This document shows, piece by piece, positions 10,843 to 19,991 of a stretch of 64,000 nt of DNA. Each line of letters begins with the position of its first letter. Within the stretch, counting starts at the first letter, position 1. The notes under the pieces are model-generated. The model was not told the DNA's origin and made no database searches. It saw only the letters and a list, made by a program, of their open reading frames with translations. A program made the position numbers and the translations under genes. This DNA is from Streptomyces muensis (GTDB taxonomy: Bacteria; Actinomycetota; Actinomycetes; Streptomycetales; Streptomycetaceae), in the NCBI RefSeq assembly GCF_021474425.1, contig NZ_JAKEIP010000013.1, forward strand, positions 1 to 64,000, given 5' to 3'.

Positions 10843-11559
10843 GTGACCCGCATCGACAGCGTGCGCGCCGCGACCGGCTCGGCGAAGGACAGCGTGCTGC
10901 ACGCCGCGGAAGTGGTGGCGCCCTACGCCGACACCGCCAGGGACAGGGCTACGCACTACGCACACGAGGCACGCGTACGGCTCGCGCCGAAGGTGACGCA
11001 GGCCACCGAGCAGGCCCGCGCGCAGGCCCTTATGCAGTACGGCACGTATGTCGCACCGCGCCTGGAGCAGGCCCGTGCGCATGTGCCGCCGAAGGTCGAC
11101 CACGCCGCCCATGAGGCTGCCGTCCGTACGCGTCAGGCTGCCCGGCAGGCCGCCGTCTACTCCCGGCCGAAGCTGGAGCAGGCAGTGGCCGCGGCCGGGC
11201 CCGTCAGGGACGAGGCCACCGCGCGTGGTGCGGCCGCGCTGGCCGCGTTGCGCGGTCAGGTCTCGCCGAAGGAGATCCAGAAGCTGGTCCGTAAGCATCA
11301 GCGGCGTGCCAAGGCCGGCCGTGCCGCGAAGGTGCTGGCCGTGCTCGGTGTTCTCGCGGGTGGCGCCTTCGCCGCCTGGAAGTGGTGGGACAAGCAGGCC
11401 AATCCCGACTGGCTGGTCGAGCCTCCGGCCGCGACCGAGGTCCCCGCCGAGTCGAACCGGCTGTCGTCGGTGGACGGCAGTGGCCAGTCGGTCCTCGATC
11501 CCGAGGTCCAGGCGAAGGAAGCCGAGGAGGAGGCGGCCCGGCGCGACGAGGGCCGATGA
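10843..11559 (+). CDS. DUF5324 family protein
   Basis: 238 aa, GTG start 5 nt after GGAGGAGGAA. The first ~170 residues are rich in Ala, Arg and Glu with repeating ARVRLAPKV / QARAHVPPKV-like units, predicted to be a long amphipathic helix or coiled coil. A hydrophobic helix (about 165-180, VLAVLGVLAGGAFAAWKWW) and an acidic tail follow. The family occurs in this oriC-proximal position in Streptomyces; function is unknown. No enzymatic motif is visible. Confidence 0.8.
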   Translation: MTRIDSVRAATGSAKDSVLHAAEVVAPYADTARDRATHYAHEARVRLAPKVTQATEQARAQALMQYGTYVAPRLEQARAHVPPKVDHAAHEAAVRTRQAARQAAVYSRPKLEQAVAAAGPVRDEATARGAAALAALRGQVSPKEIQKLVRKHQRRAKAGRAAKVLAVLGVLAGGAFAAWKWWDKQANPDWLVEPPAATEVPAESNRLSSVDGSGQSVLDPEVQAKEAEEEAARRDEGR

Positions 11560-11596
11560 CATGAAGGACCGGTGACGGCCTGGGCATCGAACTGCG

Positions 11597-11634
11597 CTGT
11601 GGGGCGGGAGACTTGAGAGTCTCCCGCCCCACAG
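11597..11634 (+). terminator. Terminator after DUF5324 gene
   Basis: Perfect 17-bp arms with a TGAG loop end five bases before a parS-like site. Confidence 0.85.
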
Positions 11635-11638
11635 TGAT

Positions 11639-11652
11639 GTTTCACGTGGAAC
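11639..11652. promoter_or_regulatory. parS: parS-like site (one mismatch)
   Basis: GTTTCACGTGGAAC, one change from the palindrome GTTTCACGTGAAAC. ParB-binding site candidate about 35 kb from parAB and immediately downstream of a terminator. Confidence 0.75.
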
Positions 11653-12035
11653 ACCGCCCGGCTTTCCCTTGGCGGGCCGGCGGCAGGCTCCGAGCCGGGG
11701 CGTGTTTACGCCCTCCCGTCACGATGACGTTTGCAACGGCTGCCGTGTGTACGTCCCGCGTAGATTCCCTTAACAGGCTGCGTCCTTCCGATTACCCGAC
11801 GGCATTCACACCAGCTCACACAAGCGCTTCCACGCGGGGGCAGGTACTCCGGCACCGCGTCTACGACCTGGGCAACGCCTGAGGACGCCACTCATCCCGG
11901 CCGTTTGCGCAAACGTCTGCAATGACGCCACCTCCCCAACCTTGTGACACGCGTCACTGGAGGCGTCGCGCCTGTGCGGGTCCGGGCATGCGAAGACCGG
12001 CCAGAGGCGATACAGCGTCTGACCGGTCCGAGGTG
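11653..12035. other. Gene-free stretch with a 14-bp palindrome
   Basis: No ORF here has Streptomyces-like codon use. A 52-codon frame from 11724 to 11882 has poor third-position GC and no ribosome site. CGTTTGCGCAAACG at 11902-11915 is a perfect palindrome resembling LacI-family operators, with no regulator adjacent. Confidence 0.5.
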
Positions 12036-12108
12036 TGGAGCCTAGGGGAGTCGAACCCCTGACATCTGCCATGCAAAGACAGCGCTCTACCAACTGAGCT
12101 AAGGCCCC
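12036..12108 (-). tRNA. tRNA-Ala (anticodon TGC)
   Basis: 73 nt with a full cloverleaf. The acceptor stem GGGGCCT / AGGCTCC contains the G3-U70 pair that identifies tRNA-Ala, the anticodon loop is TTTGCAT, and the T-arm has GGTTCGACTCC. The 3' CCA is not encoded. Confidence 0.98.
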
Positions 12109-12241
12109 GGATGAGGAGCGTCCAACCGGAAGAACCGTCCACCGGCGGGCGTCGCAGACCAGAGTACCGGGTCGCCCCCCGTATCTCGCAAAAAGATTGG
12201 GGGTCCCGGTGAACGACCACTCTCCGTAAGATGCTCGGCGT

Positions 12242-12259
12242 GGTTCGCTACAGCGAACC
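12242..12259. promoter_or_regulatory. Candidate operator upstream of the HTH regulator
   Basis: GGTTCGCT-AC-AGCGAACC is a perfect 8-bp inverted repeat with a 2-bp spacer, ending 31 bp before the regulator's ATG. The position suits autoregulation. No other copy was noticed in the window. Confidence 0.5.
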
Positions 12260-12290
12260 GCAGTTTTTGGGGAAGCGATGGGGAGACGCA

Positions 12291-12839
12291 ATGGACGCCG
12301 CACAGCAGGAAGCCACCGCAAGAGCGCGGGATCTGCAGCGGAACTGGTACGGGGAGCCGCTGGGGACGCTCTTCCGTAAGCTCATCGACGATCTTGGTCT
12401 CAACCAGGCTCGTCTCGCGGGGGTGCTGGGACTGTCCGCACCGATGCTGTCGCAGCTGATGAGCGGTCAGCGGGCGAAGATCGGCAATCCCGCCGTGGTC
12501 CAGCGGGTGCAGTTGCTGCAGGACCTGGCGGGGCAGGTCGCGGACGGCAGCGTGAGCGCGGCCGAGGCGACCGAGCGCATGGACGAGATCAAGAAGTCGC
12601 AGGGGGGCTCGGTGCTCAGCAACACCACACAGACGACGAACAGTTCGGGAGCGCCCACGGTCAAGCGGGTGGTCCGGGAGATCCAGTCGCTGCTGCGCTC
12701 GGTCGCGGCCGCGGGGGACATCATCGAGGCCGCCGACACCCTCGCCCCCACCCACCCGGAACTGGCAGAGTTCCTCCGGGTGTACGGCGCGGGCCGCACC
12801 TCCGACGCGGTCGCGCACTACCAGTCCCACCAGAACTGA
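12291..12839 (+). CDS. XRE-type helix-turn-helix DNA-binding protein
   Basis: 182 aa; ATG with GGGGAGA upstream. An HTH is visible at about 34-56 (LGLNQARLAGVLGLSAPMLSQLMSGQ), followed by a predicted helical region and a C-terminal segment containing PTHPELAEFLRVYGAG. It precedes a membrane-anchored Ser/Thr kinase by 151 bp and may be regulated by or with it. An 18-bp inverted repeat lies upstream. Target genes are unknown. Confidence 0.85.
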   Translation: MDAAQQEATARARDLQRNWYGEPLGTLFRKLIDDLGLNQARLAGVLGLSAPMLSQLMSGQRAKIGNPAVVQRVQLLQDLAGQVADGSVSAAEATERMDEIKKSQGGSVLSNTTQTTNSSGAPTVKRVVREIQSLLRSVAAAGDIIEAADTLAPTHPELAEFLRVYGAGRTSDAVAHYQSHQN

Positions 12840-12990
12840 CCCCCGAGGCCCGGTCGCCGAAGGGGGTTCGGCAACCGGGCCGACGGCCCACGTTCCGGAA
12901 GGACGCGGATGCGTCAGCGAGGGGGAGTCGTATCGCTCGTCGAGGGGGAAGCAAAGGGGGTAGCCGAAGGGGGAGGAGCGACGCACAGCC

Positions 12991-14715
<1,725 letters not shown>

Positions 14716-14896
14716 GCTGGCCGCCGCGCCGACGGAGTCCAGTCCACGCACCGCCCGGAGCCGCCCCGTGCCGTGCCGCTGCCTCGTCATGCCCGGGCAC
14801 GCCCCGAGCACTCCACGGGCGAGCCCTGGACGCAACCCGGCCTGCCAGGCTCTGCCCCGCACTGCCAGACCCTGCCCCGCGCCGCCCCGGCCGTCC

Positions 14897-16249
14897 CTAC
14901 AGCGCCGCAGCCCTCCGCCGAGCCACCACCGTCCACACCCCCAGCACCACCAGCACCACAGTCCCCGTGCCGATCCCGCTCACCGCGAGCACGGTCATCG
15001 CAGAGCCCCCGCCGCTCCCGGCCGCGCCCGCCGCAGCGGCCGCCTGATCGCCGCCGGCCGCTCCGGCCTGCCCGATCTGGAAGAGGCCCTCGGGCTCGGA
15101 CTCCCCCGCATACCCGGGACCGGCCTGCGACGCCCCCTCCACCCCCACGCGCAACGTCAGCCGGAACGGCCCCTCGCCGTACTTCTCGGCCACCTCGGCC
15201 GCGAGGTTCACCACGAGGTAGTAGGAACCGGCGAACCGCATCCCATTGAGGTGGTCGGGCCGGGCGTACCGGTTCTCGTACGCGACCGGAGGCAGGGGGT
15301 CGAGCTCGGCGGACTTCTGTCTGCCGTCGTAGGTGGCGCTCGCCTCGTCGACGAAGCCGCGCGCGGGGTTGTAGAGCGAGAGGTTCAGGGCGCCGCTGCC
15401 CGTGGAGCCCTCGCCGCTGTTCGAGCTGCCCAGTTCGGCGGTGGCGTACAGCCGGCGCCCCCAGTCGAGCGGCACCTTGTAGAAGAACGTCCGGCCGGGC
15501 TCGATGTCGGAGCTCCAGACGCCGTTCCCGATGGATGCCGCCGAGGCGAAGCCGGAGCCGCCCTCGCGCCGGGTGGCGTCGCCGGTGAGGGGGGCCGGTG
15601 GGGCGGAGTTCCAGTCATCGGGCGCTTCTGTCGCACCGGTCTGCTCCAGGGCCGGCTCAGAGACGGCGAAGAGCTCCAGGTCCCAGGTGTCCGGTACGGA
15701 GGTCGTCGTACTGACGCGCTCGATCACCACGTAATAGGTGCCACTGGTCCCACAGCTGGAGTGCTTGGCGGAGATCTCGCGTCCGGCCCAGGTCGCGATC
15801 GGTCGGGCGGTGCGGACGATGCCGAAGGTCTCGCTGTCGGAGGAGCAGACGCGGCCGTCGGAGTTCTCCACGGCGATCTTGATGCCGTCGCCCGAGCGGA
15901 TGGTGCTGCCGGCGGCGGGGACGGCGGTCGCGGACACGTAGGCGTCCGAGGCGTCGTCGAGTTCAAGGCTGTAGTAGATCTGTCCGTCGCTCGGCAGGGA
16001 GCTGCGGTACGTCGTGCCCGGTGTGAGAAGTGCGGCGTCCGCGCTGCCCGGCGCTCCCGGGACGAACTGCGCGTCGGGCGCGAAGGCGTAGGGGCTGGGC
16101 GTTCCGGCCGCGAGCGCGGTTCCGCCCGGCAGGGCAGCCGTCGTGCACAGCAGCAGTGCCACTACGACGGCCACGCGCGCGCGTGCCACGGGATGGCCGC
16201 GCCGCACCCTCGCCGGGCGCCACCACGCCGTACGCCGCCGCCTCATCAC
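14897..16249 (-). CDS. Secreted, C-terminally membrane-anchored protein of unknown function
   Basis: About 450 aa. A GTG (16247-16249) directly before an ATG has GAGGGG 6 nt upstream. There is an Arg-rich N-region then a signal peptide hydrophobic core (VAVVVALLLCTTAALPG) cut near ALAAGTPS. The ~370-residue ectodomain is beta-rich with two short Tyr/Asp-rich modules that look related (YYSLELDDASDAYVSA and FFYKVPLDWGRRLYATA contexts). An Ala/Gly linker, a transmembrane helix and an Arg-rich stop-transfer follow. No LAXTG motif is present. The repeated module resembles pre-peptidase-like beta sandwiches, which is only an impression. Confidence 0.75.
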   Translation of the reverse strand: MMRRRRTAWWRPARVRRGHPVARARVAVVVALLLCTTAALPGGTALAAGTPSPYAFAPDAQFVPGAPGSADAALLTPGTTYRSSLPSDGQIYYSLELDDASDAYVSATAVPAAGSTIRSGDGIKIAVENSDGRVCSSDSETFGIVRTARPIATWAGREISAKHSSCGTSGTYYVVIERVSTTTSVPDTWDLELFAVSEPALEQTGATEAPDDWNSAPPAPLTGDATRREGGSGFASAASIGNGVWSSDIEPGRTFFYKVPLDWGRRLYATAELGSSNSGEGSTGSGALNLSLYNPARGFVDEASATYDGRQKSAELDPLPPVAYENRYARPDHLNGMRFAGSYYLVVNLAAEVAEKYGEGPFRLTLRVGVEGASQAGPGYAGESEPEGLFQIGQAGAAGGDQAAAAAGAAGSGGGSAMTVLAVSGIGTGTVVLVVLGVWTVVARRRAAAL

Positions 16250-16473
16250 GCGCCACCCCTCGTCGCCGCCGGACCATGGACCGTCGCCCATCCTGCCCAG
16301 CCGGGCCGCCCGCCACCCACGCATTCCGTACGGCCGTCCGAAACGCCCGGCTCTAAGGTCTGCGCGCCGCTCCCGCAACTCGAGCCGTGACGCTCCGGGC
16401 GTGCGAGGGCCCGGTACGCGGGAAGGGCCGTACGCGAGCAGGGGTGGTACGCGGGAAGAGCCGGACACACAAA

Positions 16474-16498
16474 ACCCCGACCGCTTGGCGGCCGGGGT
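16474..16498. terminator. Terminator downstream of DLW-39 gene
   Basis: An 11-bp stem with one G-T pair and a TTG loop lies between two minus-strand genes, 26 bp after the DLW-39 stop. Confidence 0.7.
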
Positions 16499-16523
16499 CT
16501 GCTTCAGAATCCGATGTGGTGAC

Positions 16524-16652
16524 TCACGAACCCGTGGGCACGGAGTCAGTCGCCTCCGTCCACAGATCCTGCTCGGCGCGATCCGCCTGGATCTGGCGGT
16601 ACACGAGGAGCCCGCCGATGGCGGCCAGTGCGACCAGGAGAAGCTTCTTCAC
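16524..16652 (-). CDS. DLW-39 family small membrane protein
   Basis: 42 aa, GTG start with GAGG 7 nt upstream. An N-terminal hydrophobic helix (LLLVALAAIGGLLVY) is followed by the signature RAEQDLWTEATD that names the family. Members lie near the gyrA - tRNA-Ile region in many actinobacteria. Here it is separated from gyrA by an AAA gene and an integrated element. Function unknown. A 22-bp palindrome lies 54 bp upstream of its start. Confidence 0.9.
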   Translation of the reverse strand: MKKLLLVALAAIGGLLVYRQIQADRAEQDLWTEATDSVPTGS

Positions 16653-16989
16653 CGCGCGACCTCGTCTTTCCTTGACGTAGGGGACCTCTGGCGCCCGACT
16701 ATACACACCGATCGATATCGATCGGTGACCTGCGTCGGGGCTCAACTGCCCGCCGGAACACCGCAGTAGAAGCGGATTATGTCCCTCCGATCGGAGGGTG
16801 ATCACACCTCGACAGAGGGTGACTTCGCTCCTCTTCCTCCGGGTTTCCGCACTCTTCGAGTTTCTTGCGCCCATTCGAGTGTTGTTCATCTGAAGATCGA
16901 CGCGTCATGGGCGTTGGTCCATGACTTCTCGGCCCCCATACACATCATGAGGAAAGTACGCAAATCGCCCAACCCGAAAGTGAGGGGCC
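16653..16989. promoter_or_regulatory. Divergent intergenic region with two perfect palindromes
   Basis: The 337-bp gap between DLW-39 (minus) and the small secreted protein (plus) contains a perfect 22-bp palindrome at 16706-16727, whose core is CGATCGATATCGATCG, and a perfect 16-bp palindrome CCCTCCGATCGGAGGG at 16783-16798. Both centre on GATC or ATAT and could be regulator sites. No ORF is convincing. Confidence 0.6.
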
Positions 16990-17367
16990 ATGACCAGGAA
17001 CAAGGTCATGAAGCTGTGGACCGCCATTGTCTCCGCCTTCCTCGCGCTGTTCTCGGCGCTCGGATTCGTCTCGACCTCCGCTGCCGCGGCCGTACCGCAC
17101 ACCGAGACGACTCGCAAGAGCGGCAGCGACGACAGCGACCGCAACGCGGAGCTGACGGTGCCGGCGATGCCTCACTGGGCCTGGTCCTACGCAAGGGCGC
17201 TGCCCCCCACGATGAAGCAGCGCATCCGGGCCGAGGCCCACGGCAAGACCCCCAGCTGCCGCCACCGCCCGCTCTCGGACACCGAAGCGGCCATGTCCGA
17301 CTCGGCCACCCGCGAGTGCGCCCACGCCGGCTCACCGGCTCAACCGCTCGTCCCGCACCAGCGCTGA
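16990..17367 (+). CDS. Small secreted protein (125 aa)
   Basis: ATG with GTGAGGGG just upstream. The signal peptide is clear: MTRNKVMK, a hydrophobic core, and cleavage near STSAAAA-VPHT. The ~90-residue mature part is hydrophilic with a conserved-looking PAMPHWAWSYARALPPTMKQRI segment and two Cys residues that could pair. No known domain is recognised. It is divergent from DLW-39. Confidence 0.75.
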   Translation: MTRNKVMKLWTAIVSAFLALFSALGFVSTSAAAAVPHTETTRKSGSDDSDRNAELTVPAMPHWAWSYARALPPTMKQRIRAEAHGKTPSCRHRPLSDTEAAMSDSATRECAHAGSPAQPLVPHQR

Positions 17368-17478
17368 GCCGACGGCTCACCCTCTGAGCCGTCCCCCTTT
17401 GCCCCTCTGTGCAAGGCCTGTTGATTCTCCTCAGTACCGATCAGTACCGATTCCTGAATACGGCCCCCAGGGCGTGCT

Positions 17479-18252
17479 TCACCCCGCTTCGACGATGTGC
17501 CGCAGATAGGCCCAAGGATCGTTGAGGTAGCGCCTCCAGTGGTCGACGAGTTCCAGATCCCGCCAGCCGGCGGGACGCATTCCGTGGTCGCCCACCTCGA
17601 TGATCTCGGCGCCTGGCAGCGCCGTCAGCACGGGTGAGTGCGTGGCGCAGACGATCTGCGCGCCGGAACGCCCCAGTTCATGCAGATGTCCGACGAGTTG
17701 AAGACAGGAAGCGAAGGACAGCGCGGCCTCGGGTTCGTCCAAGACGTACAGCCCAGGCTCCTGAAACCGCTCGCGGAAGGCCATCAGAAAGCCCTCGCCG
17801 TGGCTCATCTCGTCCGCGGCCCCGGACAGCCTTCCCGTCTCCTGTTCCCGGCCCAGCGCGTCCAGCGCCGTCTCCGCCCGCAGAAAGAAGCCTCTGCGGC
17901 GCGTCCGAGGCCCGCGCAGCATCCGACGCCCGGCCGCCGTCGCCTCGAACCGTATCCGCCCGCCAAGCACCGACGGCTCCCGCCGACTCGCGTACTTGTA
18001 GCCCGCGGATCCGCCCCAGGAGTCCAGGCCGAACCCCTCCGCCAGCGCCTCCACGAGGGTCGACTTGCCCGAGCCGTTCTCCCCCACCAGGAACGTGATC
18101 GGAGCGGTGAACGTCAGGCCGTCGTCCAGCAACTGCCGCACGCACGGCACCGACCAGGGCCACTGGCCGCCTTCCCCCAGCTCGCCCTCGGCGACGTGCG
18201 CGTATGCCCGTTCGACGATCATGCCTGCCAGGCTCTCATCCGGCACTGACAA
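17479..18252 (-). CDS. AAA/ABC-type ATPase (SMC/RecF-like)
   Basis: 257 aa. Walker A is GENGSGKST, an ABC-like signature SHGEG follows, Walker B is LYVLDEPEAALS, and the H-loop is ATHSP. No transmembrane segment or partner permease is present, so it looks like a soluble DNA-repair or stress-type ATPase rather than a transporter. The start is uncertain: TTG at 18252, GTG at 18246, or ATG at the MIVERAY segment. It is the last chromosomal gene before the integrated element. Confidence 0.85.
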   Translation of the reverse strand: MSVPDESLAGMIVERAYAHVAEGELGEGGQWPWSVPCVRQLLDDGLTFTAPITFLVGENGSGKSTLVEALAEGFGLDSWGGSAGYKYASRREPSVLGGRIRFEATAAGRRMLRGPRTRRRGFFLRAETALDALGREQETGRLSGAADEMSHGEGFLMAFRERFQEPGLYVLDEPEAALSFASCLQLVGHLHELGRSGAQIVCATHSPVLTALPGAEIIEVGDHGMRPAGWRDLELVDHWRRYLNDPWAYLRHIVEAG

Positions 18253-18285
18253 CCGTGCCCCCGGACGATGTCAGCCATGGATGTC

Positions 18286-18319
18286 AAAAACCCCCAACCG
18301 TGATCGGTTGGGGGTTTTT
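18286..18319. terminator. Terminator with T-tract next to left att site
   Basis: A perfect 15-bp stem, TGAT loop and flanking A5/T5 runs. It reads on the plus strand as a classical intrinsic terminator and lies 5 bp left of the element boundary. It originally would have followed tRNA-Ile in the uninterrupted chromosome. Confidence 0.9.
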
Positions 18320-18324
18320 CGTCT

Positions 18325-18368
18325 GTGGGGCTAACAGGATTTGAACCTGTGGCCTCATCCTTATCAGG
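18325..18368. repeat. Left attachment site (attL/attR core copy 1)
   Basis: 44 bp identical to 29223-29266. It is the orphaned chromosomal 3' half of tRNA-Ile, from the anticodon loop to the discriminator base; the sequence beyond 18368 does not continue the tRNA. Confidence 0.95.
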
Positions 18369-18464
18369 TCGATCACGTCCGCTCGGGGTGCTGGACGAAT
18401 CGCCTTCCTGACTGGACAGACGGTCCGCTGAGGTTCAGCGTCGGCCGCTGCTGTTCGCCCCTGT

Positions 18465-18485
18465 TGGTGTCAGCCGGTGGTGTCA
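18465..18485 (+). repeat. Paired TGGTGTCA repeats at the left end
   Basis: TGGTGTCA at 18465-18472 and 18478-18485, 13 bp apart start to start. The same pair with the same spacing occurs at the right end (29163-29183). Likely arm-type sites for integrase or Xis. Confidence 0.6.
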
Positions 18486-18695
18486 GACATCAGCTGCCCA
18501 CTTGACAGGTCCAGCCGTCAGCGAACTGCGGGTGCCGTCAGTCAGCAGCAACATCAGCAGAGTGCTGGCGTCGACGACCGCGCCGATCACACCTGGGTCT
18601 GTTGCCAACAGCAGAACGACCACGATCACTACGCCGATGGGCCAAGGCCGGAACGTCGGGGTTGACGGTACAAGACATGGAAGGTACAGATGCAT
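18483..18695 (-). CDS. Small hydrophobic protein (70 aa), AICE-encoded
   Basis: Starts ATG with GAAAGG about 8 nt upstream. Two hydrophobic stretches (about 18-31 and 36-54) suggest two membrane passes; the tail is short and polar. I do not recognise it. It sits alone at the left edge of the element and its 3' end overlaps an arm-type repeat, so it could also be a chance frame. Confidence 0.4.
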   Translation of the reverse strand: MHLYLPCLVPSTPTFRPWPIGVVIVVVLLLATDPGVIGAVVDASTLLMLLLTDGTRSSLTAGPVKWAADV

Positions 18696-19122
18696 ACGAA
18701 GGCCTTTCAGGGCTGATGCCCGTCCACGTCGCGACAGCTTGCCGGCAGAGCGACATGGGCGGGCTTTTCTCTTGTGCCGCTCATCATGAAGCGCTAGGGC
18801 GACACCCCGCAAGGGGCCCCACCGAAAATCTTTCGGCCCGACCCCGATCTGAACGAAGTTTTTCCCGTCGCACCCCCTCAATCCCTGTTCGGTGCGCAAG
18901 TTCGTACAGGCTGAGAAGGGTGGGCGATTGCCCGCGTCGACAGCCTAGCATGAACCCTTCGAATCAAAGGCGCTAGCGCTGTCATGGAACCCGATCTGTC
19001 GCCTCACATGTCAAACCGACCTTGACAGCTAAGGTCCTGGGGCTGCCTTCTATTCGAAGGGCACCCACCCGCCCCCTCCGCCCTGACCACGTGGTCGATG
19101 GAGTGACTTTGGGCTGGAGCTG

Positions 19123-19233
19123 CTTTGGGGGGAGTGATCATGGCCCCGTAAGCTTCCGGCGAGTCGGGCAGTCTGTTGACCTGCCCGTTAAAGCACGACG
19201 TTGGGGCCATGATCTTCGAGGCTCCCCCCAAAG
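19123..19233. repeat. Long imperfect hairpin with nested stem-loop
   Basis: The left arm CTTTGGGGGGAG + GATCATGGCCCC pairs perfectly with 19203-19214 and 19222-19233, leaving only a 1 versus 7 nt internal loop. The 55-nt apical loop contains a second stem CGGGCAG/CTGCCCG (19165-19187). Confidence 0.85.
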
Positions 19234-19287
19234 TGGCTGCCTAAAGTCACGGAGTCGATCACCCCAGCCACTCACGATCCCCCCACC

Positions 19288-19327
19288 CACGGCCCGCATG
19301 ATCCGGCACAGCTCCAGCCGTCGCGCA
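19288..19327 (+). repeat. 40-bp inverted repeat, left copy
   Basis: Matches the reverse complement of 19804-19843 at 39 of 40 positions; the arms are separated by 476 bp. Confidence 0.9.
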
Positions 19328-19803
19328 TCTGCTTTTGGATCAAAGCGTCGGTTGGTCCGTGGTGGACCAAGCGACATGCTCTGTGGGTCATGCCGTCTTC
19401 CCCAGGTCGGGCCTGGTGGCTGTGGGCCATGGTTGGGGATCAGGCTCGGTCCGGTACGTCGACCCTTGGCGGGGCCAGAGCGAAAAGCGTGATCACCCCG
19501 GGGCATCGAAGGTGGCGCGGGGCCGGGGCCGGGGCGGCGCGCAGCCGTAGGCGGGAGCGCAGCCCCGAGCCCCGAGCCGCGCGCCGGCCCGCAGTGCGGG
19601 CCGGTGGTGTGTGATCAACGCAGTGGCGGCCGGAAGCCAGTTGGGACACAGTGACCGGATGGCCGAAGGCCAAGAGCCCCCACCCTGGACCTGCGCCGCC
19701 GGAGGACCGGTGACCAAGGGGACGGAGGCTCAACCCCCGAGGAGCTGTGAAGCACGGGGAAACTGAGGAACCTTACGGTTGCTGTCGACTCCTGTTTTCC
19801 AAG

Positions 19804-19843
19804 TGCGCGACGGCCGGAGCTGTGCCGGATCATGCGGGCCGTG
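19804..19843 (-). repeat. 40-bp inverted repeat, right copy
   Basis: Partner of 19288-19327, one mismatch. A further hairpin (ATCAAG...CCCCGCCG-GAA-CGGCGGGG-CTTGAT, 19853-19888) follows within 10 bp. Confidence 0.9.
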
Positions 19844-19991
19844 CCGGGAGGGATCAAGCCCCTCCCCGCCGGAACGGCGGGGCTTGATGAGGTAGAGAAA
19901 CCTGTAACAACGGCTGGCTCGATAGCGACCTTGGCCACGCCGCTCCTCCGTGATGACCTGGACAGACTGGCTCTCTGGGGGAGGACACGGC

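Larger units (their letters stand above)
18696..19991. other. Gene-free structured tract of the AICE
   Basis: About 1.3 kb with no ORF of convincing codon use. It contains a 111-nt hairpin (19123-19233), a 40-bp inverted repeat pair (19288-19327 with 19804-19843), a very GC-rich stretch around 19505-19600, and a hairpin at 19853-19888. Candidates for its role are a replication origin, single-strand origin or cis-acting transfer locus, none of which is otherwise assigned in the element. Confidence 0.6.

Noticed and set aside
17434-17456. Direct repeat CAGTACCGAT downstream of the small secreted gene
   Set aside because: Only two copies, no dyad and no clear position relative to a promoter.
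18286-18319. Hairpins beside both att cores as element-specific repeats
   Set aside because: Their stems differ in sequence from those at 29183-29217; both read better as ordinary terminators.
19022-19506. Overlapping frames on both strands in the AICE tract
   Set aside because: Poor codon bias, no ribosome sites, and the peptide they share with a downstream frame comes from the 40-bp inverted repeat.
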